NCBI RefSeq assembly: GCF_002968335.2 | Contig: NZ_CP134398.1 | Coordinates: 744,001 to 808,000, forward strand | Source: Mycobacterium sp. ITM-2016-00316 | GTDB lineage: Bacteria > Actinomycetota > Actinomycetes > Mycobacteriales > Mycobacteriaceae | Length of the DNA stretch: 64,000 bases | Direction: 5' to 3' | Part shown: in pieces, positions 18,005 to 27,166 of the stretch | How the letters are laid out: every line of letters starts with the position of its first letter | Numbering within the stretch: position 1 is the first letter of the stretch | Program-made: the position numbers and the translations under genes | The notes under the pieces: model-generated | Database searches by the model: none | Told to the model about the DNA's origin: nothing | The model's input: only the letters and a program-made list of their open reading frames with translations

Positions 18005-18657
18005 AGGTAGCCGCGGCCCCACACCGTCTGCACCCGGTGCTGATCACCGAGTTTGGCACGCAACCGTTTGACGTGCACCGTAACCGTGGACATATCGCCG
18101 AAGTCCCAGCGCCACACCTGTTTGAGCAACTCCGCGCGGGAGAAAACGGTGTCGGTGTGGGTCAGGAAGAACACCAGCAGGTCGAACTCGCGGTTGGTCA
18201 GACTGAGCGGCAGGCCGGCCACGGTGGCCGAGCGAGCCGTGGTCGAGACGAACAGGTCGCCCACCGAAAGTTCCAGAGGCGCTGGCGATATGGGGCCGTT
18301 TGTGCGCCGCAGCACCGATCGAACCCGCAGCGCCAGCTCGCGCGGGCTGAACGGTTTGGTCAGGTAGTCGTCGGCGCCGGCCTCCAGCCCGGCGATCCGG
18401 TCGTCCTGCTCGCCGAGCGCGGTCAGCAAGATGACCGGAAGGCTGTAGTCACCGTCGCGGCGCAGGTCGCGGCACAGTGTCAGGCCGTCCGATCCGGGCA
18501 TCATCACATCCAGCACCGCCACGTCGATCTGCCCGGACTCCAGCAGCCGCCGGGCCTGGGTGCCGTCGTGGGCGATCGCCACATCGAGTCCGTCGCGTTC
18601 CAGATACCGGCGCACGACATCACGCACGACGGTGTCGTCGTCGGCGATCAGCACCAT
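17989..18657 (-). CDS. OmpR/PhoB-type response regulator
   Basis: 222 residues. The receiver domain has acidic residues D6-D8, phospho-acceptor D50 (VLDVMMPG) and a conserved lysine in DDYLTKPFSP. The C-terminal winged helix carries LTNREFDLLVFF and VTVHVKRLRAKLG. The ATG at 18657 was chosen because GGAGG lies eight bases upstream; a GTG two codons earlier is less well placed. It is cotranscribed with the kinase whose start it overlaps. It is divergent from the glycosyltransferase operon, which is a possible target. Confidence 0.93.
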   Translation of the reverse strand: MVLIADDDTVVRDVVRRYLERDGLDVAIAHDGTQARRLLESGQIDVAVLDVMMPGSDGLTLCRDLRRDGDYSLPVILLTALGEQDDRIAGLEAGADDYLTKPFSPRELALRVRSVLRRTNGPISPAPLELSVGDLFVSTTARSATVAGLPLSLTNREFDLLVFFLTHTDTVFSRAELLKQVWRWDFGDMSTVTVHVKRLRAKLGDQHRVQTVWGRGYLWSTH

Positions 18658-18767
18658 GGTCACAGCCTCCGAGGCTAGCCGTCCGGGCCCCGGCTCAGCG
18701 GCGGTGTCATGGTTTCGTCACGGATCTGGCGTGGTGCGTGGCGCGGTGGCCGCCTAGCGTCGTAGCC

Positions 18768-19430
18768 ATGGCCGACCCCGTCAGCTCGTCCGTCACGGTG
18801 GTGCTGCCCTGCCTGAACGAGGAGCAGTCGCTGCCCGGAGTGTTGGCGGCGATCCCGACGGGGTATACCGCGCTGGTGGTGGACAACAACAGCACGGATG
18901 GGACTGCCGAGGTGGCCCGTGCGCACGGTGCGGTCGTGGTGGCCGAACCGCGGCCGGGCTACGGCTCGGCGGTACATGCCGGGGTGGTCGCGGCCAGGAC
19001 GCCGATCGTGGCGGTCCTCGACGGCGATGGATCGCTGGATCCGCAGGAACTGCCCGCTCTGGTCGCCGAACTCGGCGCCGGCGCCGATATGGCCATTGGC
19101 CGGCGCCGGGCCGTGCCCGGGCTGAGATGGCCCTGGCACGCGCGGCTGGGCACCGCTGCGGTGTGCTGGCGACTCCGCCGGCGCTACCACCTGCCGGTGC
19201 ACGACATCGCCCCGATGCGGGTGGCCCGCCGCGACGCACTGCTGGACCTCGGCGTGACCGACCGCCGGTCCGGCTACCCACTGGAGTTGCTGGTCCGAGC
19301 CGCGCAGGCGGATTGGCGGGTGGTGGAGCGCGACGTGGTGTACGGCCCACGGACGGGCGGCACATCCAAGGTCAGCGGCTCGGTGCGCGGCAGCGCCATT
19401 GCCGCGCTGGATTTCTGGCGAGCCATCTGA
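18768..19430 (+). CDS. family 2 glycosyltransferase
   Basis: 220 residues with a GT-A fold. VVLPCLNEEQSLPGVLAAIP is followed by the acceptor-side VVDNNSTDGTAEVAR and a DGDGSLDP metal-binding motif (DXD type). There is no C-terminal membrane helix, so it is probably peripheral or cytosolic. It likely transfers a sugar from an activated donor to a lipid or small carrier. It is the first gene of a five-gene operon whose members overlap or are separated by one base. It corresponds to Rv0539. A leaderless start is likely (TAGCGT, seven bases, ATG). Confidence 0.9.
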   Translation: MADPVSSSVTVVLPCLNEEQSLPGVLAAIPTGYTALVVDNNSTDGTAEVARAHGAVVVAEPRPGYGSAVHAGVVAARTPIVAVLDGDGSLDPQELPALVAELGAGADMAIGRRRAVPGLRWPWHARLGTAAVCWRLRRRYHLPVHDIAPMRVARRDALLDLGVTDRRSGYPLELLVRAAQADWRVVERDVVYGPRTGGTSKVSGSVRGSAIAALDFWRAI

Positions 19431-20086
19431 TGTGGCCCGGAACTCTGCTGGTGGTCGCGAAGGCCCCGGTGCCCGGGCTGGCCAAGACCAGGCTGGCCGC
19501 CGATGTCGGCGCCGAGGTCGCCGCCGACATCGCGGCGGCCGCGCTGCTGGACACGTTGGACGCGGTGGCCGCCGCGCCGGTGTCCCGGCGCGTGGTGGCA
19601 CTCACCGGCGACCTCCGGATGGCGTGTCGGTCCGACGAGATAGCGGACCGGCTGGCCGATTTCACCGTCATCGCGCAACGCGGTGACGGTTTTGCCGAGC
19701 GGCTGGCCGGTGCCCACGAAGACGCCGCAGCACCGGGATTACCCGTGGTGCAGATCGGGATGGACACACCACAGGTGAGTCCGGATCTGCTCGCCGAATG
19801 TGGACGGGCACTGGTGGCGGATGCGGTGCTCGGCCTGGCCGCCGACGGTGGCTGGTGGGTGCTCGGTGTGCGGGACGCGGCGATGGCCGGCTGCCTGCGG
19901 GATGTGCCGATGTCGCAGCCCGATACCGGGGCGCTCACGCTGGCCGCGCTGCGCGACGCCGGGCTGCGCGTGCACCTGGTCACCGAACTGGCCGATGTCG
20001 ACACGGTGGCCGATATCGCCGAGGTGCGGCGATTGTGCGCTCCCACCGGCCGGTTTGCCCACGCCACCCGCATGGTCGGTGTCTGA
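19430..20086 (+). CDS. DUF2064/TIGR04282-type glycosyltransferase
   Basis: 218 residues. It opens with LLVVAKAPVPGLAKTRL, a nucleotide-sugar binding signature of the cofC/MobA-like NTP-transferase superfamily, and carries QIGMDTPQVSP and AADGGWWVLG motifs. The family (Rv0540 type) regularly sits beside a family 2 glycosyltransferase. It may make or transfer an activated sugar; the reaction is not established. The ATG overlaps the preceding TGA. Confidence 0.85.
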   Translation: MWPGTLLVVAKAPVPGLAKTRLAADVGAEVAADIAAAALLDTLDAVAAAPVSRRVVALTGDLRMACRSDEIADRLADFTVIAQRGDGFAERLAGAHEDAAAPGLPVVQIGMDTPQVSPDLLAECGRALVADAVLGLAADGGWWVLGVRDAAMAGCLRDVPMSQPDTGALTLAALRDAGLRVHLVTELADVDTVADIAEVRRLCAPTGRFAHATRMVGV

Positions 20087-20087
20087 C

Positions 20088-20717
20088 ATGCACGGAAACC
20101 TGTATGACCGGGCCCTGGACGGCGAGCGGTGCTGGATCCGGCACCAGGACGGCCGGCTGCAGCGGCTGCCGGTCCGCGATTGGCTGGTCGGGGCGGAGGC
20201 CGATCGCCTCTTCGACCGCGCCATCGTCAACCTGTGCAACGGCCCCACCATCGATCTGGGGTGCGGCCCGGGACGGTTGGTGGCCGGCCTGGTGCAGCGC
20301 GGGGTGCCGGCGCTCGGGGTCGACCAGTCCGTCGCCGCGGTGGCGCTGGCCCGCGACAGCGGCGTGCCGGTGTTGTGCCGAGACCTGTTCGGCCCGTTGC
20401 CCGGAACCGGCCGCTGGCACACCGCACTGCTGGCCGACGGGAACGTCGGCTTGGGCGGCGATCCCTGGCGGGTGTTGCAGCGCGCCGGTGAGTTGCTGCG
20501 TCGCGGCGGCGAGTGCCTGGCCGAATTCGACACGGCCAAAAAGGGAGTCGAGTCGCAGTGGGTGCGATTGGAGTCGGCCGATGCCATCGGTCCGTGGTTC
20601 CGTTGGGCTTCGGTGGGGTTGGACGCGGCGGCGCGCATCGCCGCGGACGTCGGACTCGTGATGCGGGCCGTGCACCCGATCGGTGACCGGGTGATCGCGA
20701 GCCTGGTGGCCCGGTGA
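20088..20717 (+). CDS. class I SAM-dependent methyltransferase
   Basis: 209 residues. The SAM-binding motif I is IDLGCGPGRLVAGL, with motif II-like GVDQSVAAVALAR after it. The N-terminal 40 residues carry basic and aromatic residues (RCWIRHQDGRLQRLPVRDWL), perhaps for substrate. It begins one base after the glycosyltransferase stop and its TGA overlaps the start of the molybdoenzyme gene, so it belongs to the same pathway. A glycan or lipid substrate is inferred. Confidence 0.87.
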   Translation: MHGNLYDRALDGERCWIRHQDGRLQRLPVRDWLVGAEADRLFDRAIVNLCNGPTIDLGCGPGRLVAGLVQRGVPALGVDQSVAAVALARDSGVPVLCRDLFGPLPGTGRWHTALLADGNVGLGGDPWRVLQRAGELLRRGGECLAEFDTAKKGVESQWVRLESADAIGPWFRWASVGLDAAARIAADVGLVMRAVHPIGDRVIASLVAR

Positions 20718-21814
20718 CCCGGTTGCGGAGCGCCACCGTCACCGCGCGGGTGGGCGTCGCCCTCGGGATCGCGATCGCCGTGTGCTTCGCCACCGGGCTC
20801 ATCAGCCATTTCATCCAGCATCCACAGCCGTGGTTCGGCTGGCCCACCCGGCCGGTGTGGCTGTACCGGCTGACGCAGGGACTGCACGTCGCCTCCGGAA
20901 TCGCCGCGATCCCGTTGGTGGTGGTGAAGCTGTGGTCGGTCTGGCCCAAGCTGTTCGAGCGCCCCGTCGTCGGGGGACCGGCCCGAATGCTGGAGCGGGC
21001 ATCGATCCTGGTGCTCGTGGCCGCCATCCTGTTCGAGCTGTCGACCGGCCTGCTGAACATCGCCCAGTGGTACGCCTTCGAATTCTATTTCCCCACCGCG
21101 CATTACGCGATGGCCTATGTCGCGGCCGGGGCGGTGCTCGTGCACCTGGCGGTGAAGCTTCCGGTCATCCGGCGCGCCCTCGGTGAGCCACTCGACGATC
21201 TCGCCGACGGTGGTCGTGTCGGTCCGAGTCGGCGCACCGTGCTGCGCGGCACCTGGCTGGCGGTGGCGGCGGCGACGGTGGTCACCGTGGGCCAGACGGT
21301 CCCGGCGTTTCGCCGGGTATCGGTGCTCGCACCGCGTACCGGGGAAGGGCCACAAGGGGTTCCGGTGAACCGCTCGGCCGCGGCGGCCGGGGTTGGCCGG
21401 GCCGCGTCATCGCTGAACTACCGGTTGACGGTGGCCAACGGTGCGCGCACCCGGGAATTCAGCCTCGATGATCTGCGGGTGATGCCGCAGGCCACCTTCC
21501 GGTTGCCGATCGCCTGTGTGGAGGGCTGGAGCGCCGATGCCGAATGGACGGGCGTGGTGCTGTCCGAACTCGTTGCCACGGTAGGTGGTTCGCCGGATGC
21601 CGACGTACGCATGGTGTCCTTGGAGCCACCCGGCCCGTATTCGCGCACGGTGCTGCCCGCCCGGCACGCCCGGGACTCGCAGACGCTGATCGCCTTGCAG
21701 GTCAACGGCGAGACCCTCAATCTCGACCACGGCTTTCCGTGCCGGTTGATCGCCCCGAGCCGCCCGGGCGTCCTGCAGACCAAATGGCTGTCCCGCATCG
21801 AGGTGATGTCGTGA
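20714..21814 (+). CDS. membrane-anchored molybdopterin-dependent oxidoreductase (sulfite-oxidase fold)
   Basis: 366 residues. The first half (about 10-195) has five hydrophobic helices, with histidines (LISHFIQHPQPW, GLHVASG, VHLAVKL) in a cytochrome b561-like arrangement. The second half is an oxidoreductase Mo-cofactor domain with Mo-ligand C268 in IACVEGWSADAEWTG. It probably couples a periplasmic Mo-active site to a membrane heme or quinone. The electron partner and substrate are unknown. The GTG overlaps the methyltransferase stop. Confidence 0.86.
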   Translation: MTRLRSATVTARVGVALGIAIAVCFATGLISHFIQHPQPWFGWPTRPVWLYRLTQGLHVASGIAAIPLVVVKLWSVWPKLFERPVVGGPARMLERASILVLVAAILFELSTGLLNIAQWYAFEFYFPTAHYAMAYVAAGAVLVHLAVKLPVIRRALGEPLDDLADGGRVGPSRRTVLRGTWLAVAAATVVTVGQTVPAFRRVSVLAPRTGEGPQGVPVNRSAAAAGVGRAASSLNYRLTVANGARTREFSLDDLRVMPQATFRLPIACVEGWSADAEWTGVVLSELVATVGGSPDADVRMVSLEPPGPYSRTVLPARHARDSQTLIALQVNGETLNLDHGFPCRLIAPSRPGVLQTKWLSRIEVMS

Positions 21815-22290
21815 CGCCGATGCGGATTCTGCTGGCCCTGGCGGGGATCGGTCTCGGCGGCTATGGCGCGCTGCTGGTGTTGGACAACCCGCCGGTGATC
21901 ATCCTGCGCATCCTGGTGTGGGCGGTCGTCGCCGCGGTGGTACACGATTTCGTGTTCGCGCCGCTGTGTGCGGCGGCGGGCTGGGGCGGGCGCAGGCTGC
22001 TGCCTGCGCGCTGGCAATCGCCGGTCGCCGTGGCGGGGCTGTGCACCGTGGTGCTGGTGCTGCTCGCCATTCCGGTCTACGGCAGGCCCGGGATGCGACC
22101 CGACAACCCGACGGTGCTGGACCGCGACTATCCACTCGGGTTCTGGATCGCCATGGCCGTGGTGTGGGTCTGCGTGCCGGTGTACTACATCCTCAAGCGC
22201 GTCGCGGACTCGCGGTCACCAGTTCGTGAGGATCAGGTGATTGAGCGCCAGGGCGCCGATGACGTTGAGCGCCAACCACCACCGGTGTGA
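21811..22290 (+). CDS. small polytopic membrane protein, 159 aa
   Basis: 159 residues with four hydrophobic helices and a hydrophilic C-terminus (SPVREDQVIERQGADDVERQPPPV). No family is recognised. It is the last gene of the glycosyltransferase-molybdoenzyme operon (GTGA overlap), so it may be a structural partner of the molybdoenzyme. Its 3' end overlaps the convergent Rv0541c-like gene by 75 nt, so the tail is read on both strands. Confidence 0.75.
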   Translation: MTPMRILLALAGIGLGGYGALLVLDNPPVIILRILVWAVVAAVVHDFVFAPLCAAAGWGGRRLLPARWQSPVAVAGLCTVVLVLLAIPVYGRPGMRPDNPTVLDRDYPLGFWIAMAVVWVCVPVYYILKRVADSRSPVREDQVIERQGADDVERQPPPV

Positions 22291-23571
22291 CCGCGGCGGC
22301 AGCAGCGCTGCGGCAGCGGTCAGCCACACCGTGAACGGCAGCCAGATGCGTTCGGTTTCGGCCTTGCTCAGCATGCTGAGATCGGCGAGCACGATCGACA
22401 GGAAGGCCCCGGTCAGCAGGATATGCACGCCGGAGTGCGCGCGTAGCGCCTTGATGTCGAAGACCCGGCCGAGTCCGGCCACGCTGCCCAGGCCGATCGC
22501 GCACACCGTCGAGGCCAGGTTCGCCCACACCCAGTACTGGAACGGGCGGTCGTTGGCGATGCCCTGCCAATAGCGTTCCTGGACAAGAAGGTAGCCGTCG
22601 AACCACCAGAAGCCGGCTGAGTAGAACACCGCCACCACCGCCAGTGCCGTGATGACGGCGGGCAGCAGGCTGCGCAGCGCCGCGCGCCAGCCGGGGGCGG
22701 TCAGCAACACCGCCACCGCGGGCACCGCGATCAGGCCCAGTCCGTAGTTGAGGAAGATGCCCCAACCCAGCAGCAGCCCGGCACCGGCCGCGGTGGGTAT
22801 CGACCAGCGCGTCGAGCCATGCACGGCCAGCGCCAGCAGGGCGATACCCCAGGCGGCCACACCGGCGAAGTAACCGTCGGCCGATACCGCGATCCAGATG
22901 GCGGTCGGGGCCACCGCGACGAAGGGGGCCGCACGTCGCGCGGTGGCCTCGTCGGCGACGGCACGGATGGCGATGATGATCGCTGCGGCGGCGCTGGAAC
23001 CCACCAGCACGCACAGCAGTCCGGCCCACGCGCCGCCGCCCAGGCCGATGCGATCCAGCCAGACGAAGGTCAGCAGTGCCCCGGGCGGATGGCCCGAGAC
23101 GTGGGTGATCCACGAATCCGGTTGGAAATCCAGGATTCTGCTCGAGAACGTGCGTAGCGCCTCGGGGATGTCGGTGACGGTCGGGACCTGGCGCAGGTAT
23201 TCGTGGCGCGCAGCCAGGCGTCCGGCGAAACCGCGTTCCCAGCCGTCGATCATGGCCAGCGAGAATGCCCACAGGAAGGACGTGGCCCAGGTGAGGCCCA
23301 CCAGCGAACGCCAGCGCACTGCGCCGGCCACGGTCGGTCCCCACCGCACCACCGCCGCGGCGATCAGCAGCGCAGGCACCGTGCCCCAGCCGACGTGGGC
23401 GTTCCACCACCCGAAGATCGGCGCGGTATCGGCGAACGCGCGCAGCCGTTCGGGGGTGCTGTTGATCATCGGGGTGACGATGCCGAGATTCAGATGCGGT
23501 ACCACGAACGCGGCGACCAGCAGTGTCACTCCTGCGGTCAGCGCCACTGCTTCTCGTCGCCCGATGCGCAT
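22216..23571 (-). CDS. polytopic membrane protein, Rv0541c-like (possible GT-C type)
   Basis: 451 residues with ten or more transmembrane helices and a large first loop that contains HVSGHPPGALLTFVW. This topology resembles GT-C glycosyltransferases that use polyprenyl-phosphate sugars, and it lies next to two sugar-transfer genes. No clear DD/DE catalytic pair could be placed, so a mannosyl- or arabinosyl-type activity is only a suggestion. The ATG at 23571 is preferred; a GTG three codons earlier is possible. Confidence 0.75.
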   Translation of the reverse strand: MRIGRREAVALTAGVTLLVAAFVVPHLNLGIVTPMINSTPERLRAFADTAPIFGWWNAHVGWGTVPALLIAAAVVRWGPTVAGAVRWRSLVGLTWATSFLWAFSLAMIDGWERGFAGRLAARHEYLRQVPTVTDIPEALRTFSSRILDFQPDSWITHVSGHPPGALLTFVWLDRIGLGGGAWAGLLCVLVGSSAAAAIIIAIRAVADEATARRAAPFVAVAPTAIWIAVSADGYFAGVAAWGIALLALAVHGSTRWSIPTAAGAGLLLGWGIFLNYGLGLIAVPAVAVLLTAPGWRAALRSLLPAVITALAVVAVFYSAGFWWFDGYLLVQERYWQGIANDRPFQYWVWANLASTVCAIGLGSVAGLGRVFDIKALRAHSGVHILLTGAFLSIVLADLSMLSKAETERIWLPFTVWLTAAAALLPPRSHRWWLALNVIGALALNHLILTNW

Positions 23572-23655
23572 GCCGTCCACACTATGGGTCGCCGGCTGGA
23601 GCATTGCTGACGATTCGGTGACGGGGGCCCCTTCACCGCAGAGTTGACACCTGTC

Positions 23656-23667
23656 GATAATGGGCGG
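23656..23667 (+). promoter_or_regulatory. leaderless promoter -10 of nitronate monooxygenase gene
   Basis: GATAAT at 23656-23661 is followed by six bases and the ATG at 23668. A -35 of TTCACC quality is at 23632-23637. TTGACA at 23644 lies too close to act as its -35. Confidence 0.5.
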
Positions 23668-24798
23668 ATGGCATCCACTTCTTCGTCGGACTTCTGCGCG
23701 AGTTACGGCATCGACTTCCCGCTCTTCGCGTTCAGTCACTGCCGTGATGTGGTGGCGGCGGTCAGCAACGCCGGTGGTTTCGGAGTCCTCGGCGGTGCCG
23801 CGTACTCACCGGAGCAGCTGGACCGCGAGCTCACCTGGATCGACCAGCACGTCAACGGCAAGCCCTACGGCATCGACATCATCGTGCCGGCCAAATTCGA
23901 AGGCAAGGGCGAAACACTGTCCGGTGCGGACCTGGCCTCCCGTATCCCGGACAGCTACCGGGAATTCGTCGACAAACTGCTGGCCGACCACGGCATCGAG
24001 CCCGACACGAAGGTCCGCACCGGCAAGCCGGTGCTCGCCGGCGGCAACGGCGAGGAACTGCTCGAGGTCGCCATGAGCCACCCGATCACGATGATGGCCA
24101 ATGCGCTCGGCGTGCCACCGGACTACATGATCGAGGCAGGCCGCGAGCGGGGCATCCCGGTCGCGGCGCTGGTCGGCGCCAAGGAACACGCGGTCAAGCA
24201 GGTCGCCGCGGGTGTGGACCTGATCGTCGCGCAGGGCACCGAGGCCGGCGGGCACTGCGGTGAGGTGTCCACCCTGGTGGTCGTCCCCGAGGTCATCGAC
24301 GCCATCGACGATGCGGTGCCGGTGCTGGCCGCCGGCGGTATCGTCACCGGGCGGCAGATGGCCGCCGCGGTGGCGATGGGCGCCGCCGGCGCCTGGACCG
24401 GTTCGGTGTGGCTGACGACCGAAGAGGCCGAGACCGAGCCGCACACCGTCACCAAGATGCTGGCCGCAAGCTCGCGGGACACGGTGCGCTCGGCGGGGCG
24501 CACCGGTAAGCCATCGCGCCAGCTGCGCTCGGACTGGACCGATGCCTGGGCTCCCAATCCAGGTGGCCAGCAGCCGCTGCCGCTGCCCCTGCAGAACATG
24601 CTGTCCGAGCCGGTTTTGCGTCGCATCGATGCGCTGGCCGATCAGGGGCACGAGGGGGCCCGGCTGCTGTCGACGTATTTCGTCGGTCAGGGTGTCGGCC
24701 TGATGAACAAGGTCAAGCCGGCCCGCGATGTGGTGCTCGAATTCATCGAGGATTACCTGGCCGCCACCGAGCGTCTGAGCAACTCGCTTCCCGACTGA
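23668..24798 (+). CDS. nitronate monooxygenase (2-nitropropane dioxygenase family)
   Basis: 376 residues forming an FMN TIM barrel. [18 protein letters not shown] at the N-terminus, the catalytic-loop segment [22 protein letters not shown] and the phosphate-binding [28 protein letters not shown] match the class I family. It oxidises alkyl nitronates to aldehyde and nitrite. The start at 23668 was chosen over an in-frame upstream codon because a GATAAT element lies six bases before it. Confidence 0.92.
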   Translation: MASTSSSDFCASYGIDFPLFAFSHCRDVVAAVSNAGGFGVLGGAAYSPEQLDRELTWIDQHVNGKPYGIDIIVPAKFEGKGETLSGADLASRIPDSYREFVDKLLADHGIEPDTKVRTGKPVLAGGNGEELLEVAMSHPITMMANALGVPPDYMIEAGRERGIPVAALVGAKEHAVKQVAAGVDLIVAQGTEAGGHCGEVSTLVVVPEVIDAIDDAVPVLAAGGIVTGRQMAAAVAMGAAGAWTGSVWLTTEEAETEPHTVTKMLAASSRDTVRSAGRTGKPSRQLRSDWTDAWAPNPGGQQPLPLPLQNMLSEPVLRRIDALADQGHEGARLLSTYFVGQGVGLMNKVKPARDVVLEFIEDYLAATERLSNSLPD

Positions 24799-24815
24799 CC
24801 CGTCATACTCGGCGG

Positions 24816-25646
24816 GTGGCCGGCACCGAACTCCTCCTGTTGGGCGCCGCCGGACTGCTGCTGGCGGGACTGATCACGTTCCTGGTGCTGTTCCTCGTCG
24901 CGCGCCGCCAGCTGGGCAACGTCCGCCGCGAACTCAGCCGGCTGCTGGCCGAGCAGGACGTGCAGCGCCGGCGACGACGCCGCGGCGTTGCCCCGTTGGC
25001 GCTCAAGACGGTGTTCCAGACCGCGGACATGTTGATCAACAAGGGTCTCGGTGCCACCGTGCGCAACTCGATCGAAGACCTGGCGGGCTGGGCCCAGATC
25101 GAACGGCCCGACCTGGCACGGCTCACCGCGGACGGGCGGGTGGTGATCGTGTTCTCCGATATCGAGGGCTCTACGCAGTTCAACGAATCGATGGGTGACC
25201 GGGCCTGGGTGCGGGTGCTGGGCAAGCACAACACGCTGATCGAATCGCTGGTCGGCAAGCACGGCGGCCATGTGGTGAAGAACCAGGGCGACGGTTTCAT
25301 GATGGCCTTCGCCGACCCGGAGAACGCGGTGCGCTGCAGTGCGGACGTGCAGGCCGCCCTGGAGGAGAACCCGCAGCGCTGGGAGTCCATCAGGGTGCGC
25401 ATCGGGGTGCACATGGGCACCTCGGTGCGTCGTGGCGAGGACCTGTTCGGGTTGGACGTCGCGATGGCGGCTCGGGTCGCCGGTCAGGCCGACGGCGGCG
25501 AGGTCCTGCTCAGCGCACCGGTCGGCGAGGCCGTCGCCGGTCTCGACGACATCCTGCTCGGCGCGCCGCGCGAGGTCGAACTCAAGGGGCTGCGTGGCAC
25601 CCATCTGCTGTACCCGCTGGACGGGTCAACGTGGCGTGGACGCTGA
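24816..25646 (+). CDS. membrane-anchored class III adenylate/guanylate cyclase
   Basis: 276 residues. One N-terminal membrane helix (about 4-30) and an Arg-rich stretch (VQRRRRRRG) lead into a class III cyclase domain from about residue 105. The metal aspartate D115 is in [11 protein letters not shown], and QGDGFMMAF supplies the second metal and fold motif. [26 protein letters not shown] is the dimer-interface segment. It makes cAMP or cGMP; lysine and aspartate purine specificity could not be assigned with certainty. It converges on the cutinase gene with a 21-nt overlap. A -10-like CATACT lies six bases upstream. Confidence 0.9.
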   Translation: MAGTELLLLGAAGLLLAGLITFLVLFLVARRQLGNVRRELSRLLAEQDVQRRRRRRGVAPLALKTVFQTADMLINKGLGATVRNSIEDLAGWAQIERPDLARLTADGRVVIVFSDIEGSTQFNESMGDRAWVRVLGKHNTLIESLVGKHGGHVVKNQGDGFMMAFADPENAVRCSADVQAALEENPQRWESIRVRIGVHMGTSVRRGEDLFGLDVAMAARVAGQADGGEVLLSAPVGEAVAGLDDILLGAPREVELKGLRGTHLLYPLDGSTWRGR

Positions 25647-26333
25647 CGTGCTCTGAGCGGGTTTGGTGGTCTCGGGTTTCTTGTCCGCCGCCTTGATCAG
25701 CTTGGCGGTCCACTCCGCGCCCAGCTTCACCAGACCCGACTCCTGGTACTGGACGTGGGCGTCCCAGTCGCGGCCCAGCGAGCAGATGGGGTCCGCGGGC
25801 GCGCACAGATCGGCGGTCCGCGGCCCGAACACGGTGCTCATCCGGGTCAGCGGGTTTCCGATGCGGGCCGAGGGGTTGCCGAACACCACCACCGAGGTGA
25901 TGTGCGGGACGGCCGCCGCCGGCAGCGGTGCGGTGTAGCCGAGGCCGGCGATGGGTGCGGTGGCGACGACGTCCACCACGGCGGCGCCCTGCGAGTAGCC
26001 GCCCAGCACGATCTTCGTCTTCGGGCATTGCGCGACGATGGTCTGGATGCGCTTGCTCATGTCGTTGGCCCCGATCGCCGCCTTCATGAAGTCCCAGGTG
26101 GCCGGATACCTGACCGCGTAGGTCTTGACCGACTGGCCCTTGACCATGGGACGCAGGGTGTCCACGAAGGCCTTGCCGACCTTGCCGATACCGGGCGGCT
26201 CATCGGTGCCGCGCGCGAAGACGACTTCGATATCGGAGCATTCCGGTGCCGCCGATGCGATGGGTGCGGTGAGCGGGCTCAGGGCAAGCACCAGCCCCGC
26301 AGTGATGAGCACGGCCAGTCTTCGGGCGGCCAT
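25626..26333 (-). CDS. secreted cutinase-family esterase
   Basis: 235 residues. A signal peptide with cleavage expected after ASA at residue 28 precedes an alpha/beta hydrolase. The nucleophile is S114 in [11 protein letters not shown], the oxyanion region is ARGTDEPPG, and the C-terminal aspartate and histidine are in DPICS and DAHVQY. Mycobacterial cutinase-like proteins hydrolyse lipid esters or phospholipids in the envelope. The ATG at 26333 has AGGAG eight bases upstream. An AT-rich promoter region (TTGACAATATTC on the plus strand near 26394) separates it from phoU. Confidence 0.92.
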   Translation of the reverse strand: MAARRLAVLITAGLVLALSPLTAPIASAAPECSDIEVVFARGTDEPPGIGKVGKAFVDTLRPMVKGQSVKTYAVRYPATWDFMKAAIGANDMSKRIQTIVAQCPKTKIVLGGYSQGAAVVDVVATAPIAGLGYTAPLPAAAVPHITSVVVFGNPSARIGNPLTRMSTVFGPRTADLCAPADPICSLGRDWDAHVQYQESGLVKLGAEWTAKLIKAADKKPETTKPAQSTSASTPR

Positions 26334-26460
26334 TACGTGTTCTCCTCGAGGGGTGTCTGGTCGGCTACGTGTCCCCTTCAATGCCCATCATCGTTGACAA
26401 TATTCACTCTATTAACATCTGTGCCAATTCTGTGACCTAGTTGTGGCGTCGAATCGCTGA

Positions 26461-27123
26461 TCAGATCGGTATCCGACCGACTTCCGGGGTCCTTCCGGAC
26501 GCCTGGAAAATCACCTTCCGGGCAATGTCCACGGCGTGGTCGGCGAAACGCTCGTAGAAACGGCCGAGCAGCGCCACATCGGTGGCCGAGGCCACCCCGT
26601 CGGACCAGCTGTCGTTGAGCACCGTGCCGAGCAGTTGCCGGTTCAGGTCGTTCATCGCTTCGTCGCCCTGCTGGATGCGGGCGGCCTCGACGGTGTCGCC
26701 GGCGATCACCGCGCGCTGGGCCCGCTCGGCGAGATCGACGGCGTGGCGGCCCATGTCCGCGAACAAGCCCAGCGTTGCCGCCGGCACGGCGACACCGGTG
26801 CGTGCGCGAGTGCCGATCCCGGCGATATTGGTGGCCAGCGCGCCCATCCGGTCGGCGTTGGCGGCGATGCCGAAGGCGGTCATGACGAGACGAAGGTCGT
26901 GGGCCACCGGGGCGTGCCGAGCCAGCAGCGAGAAGGCGCGCCGGTCCACCTGTGCGTTGAGCTCGTCGAGGCTGCTCAGGTGGCTGCGAACGCGCCGTGC
27001 CGCGGCTGCGTCGCCGACAAGCACGGCCGTGGTCGCGTCGGCGGCGGTGTCGGCGGCGACTCCACACATCTCACCGAGCTCGGCGGTGAGCCGGTCGAGT
27101 TGAGCGTGAAATTCGGTCCTCAT
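26461..27123 (-). CDS. phoU: phosphate signalling regulator PhoU
   Basis: 220 residues forming the two three-helix bundles of PhoU. The repeats carry acidic metal-binding motifs (RMGALATNIAGIGTR in the first; FADHAVDIARKVIFQ in the second). PhoU restrains phosphate uptake and the SenX3/RegX3-type response when phosphate is ample. No pst genes are adjacent, but pitA lies 4 kb away. It is divergent from azlC. Confidence 0.9.
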   Translation of the reverse strand: MRTEFHAQLDRLTAELGEMCGVAADTAADATTAVLVGDAAAARRVRSHLSSLDELNAQVDRRAFSLLARHAPVAHDLRLVMTAFGIAANADRMGALATNIAGIGTRARTGVAVPAATLGLFADMGRHAVDLAERAQRAVIAGDTVEAARIQQGDEAMNDLNRQLLGTVLNDSWSDGVASATDVALLGRFYERFADHAVDIARKVIFQASGRTPEVGRIPI

Positions 27124-27166
27124 GGCGTGTCGGTTAACCCGTTGCGGGCACTGTCAAACTGTCCTG

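Noticed and set aside
26394..26420. TTGACA...TTAACA direct repeat as an IdeR or PhoP box before the cutinase gene
   Set aside because: It does not fit either consensus and is more simply an AT-rich promoter region.
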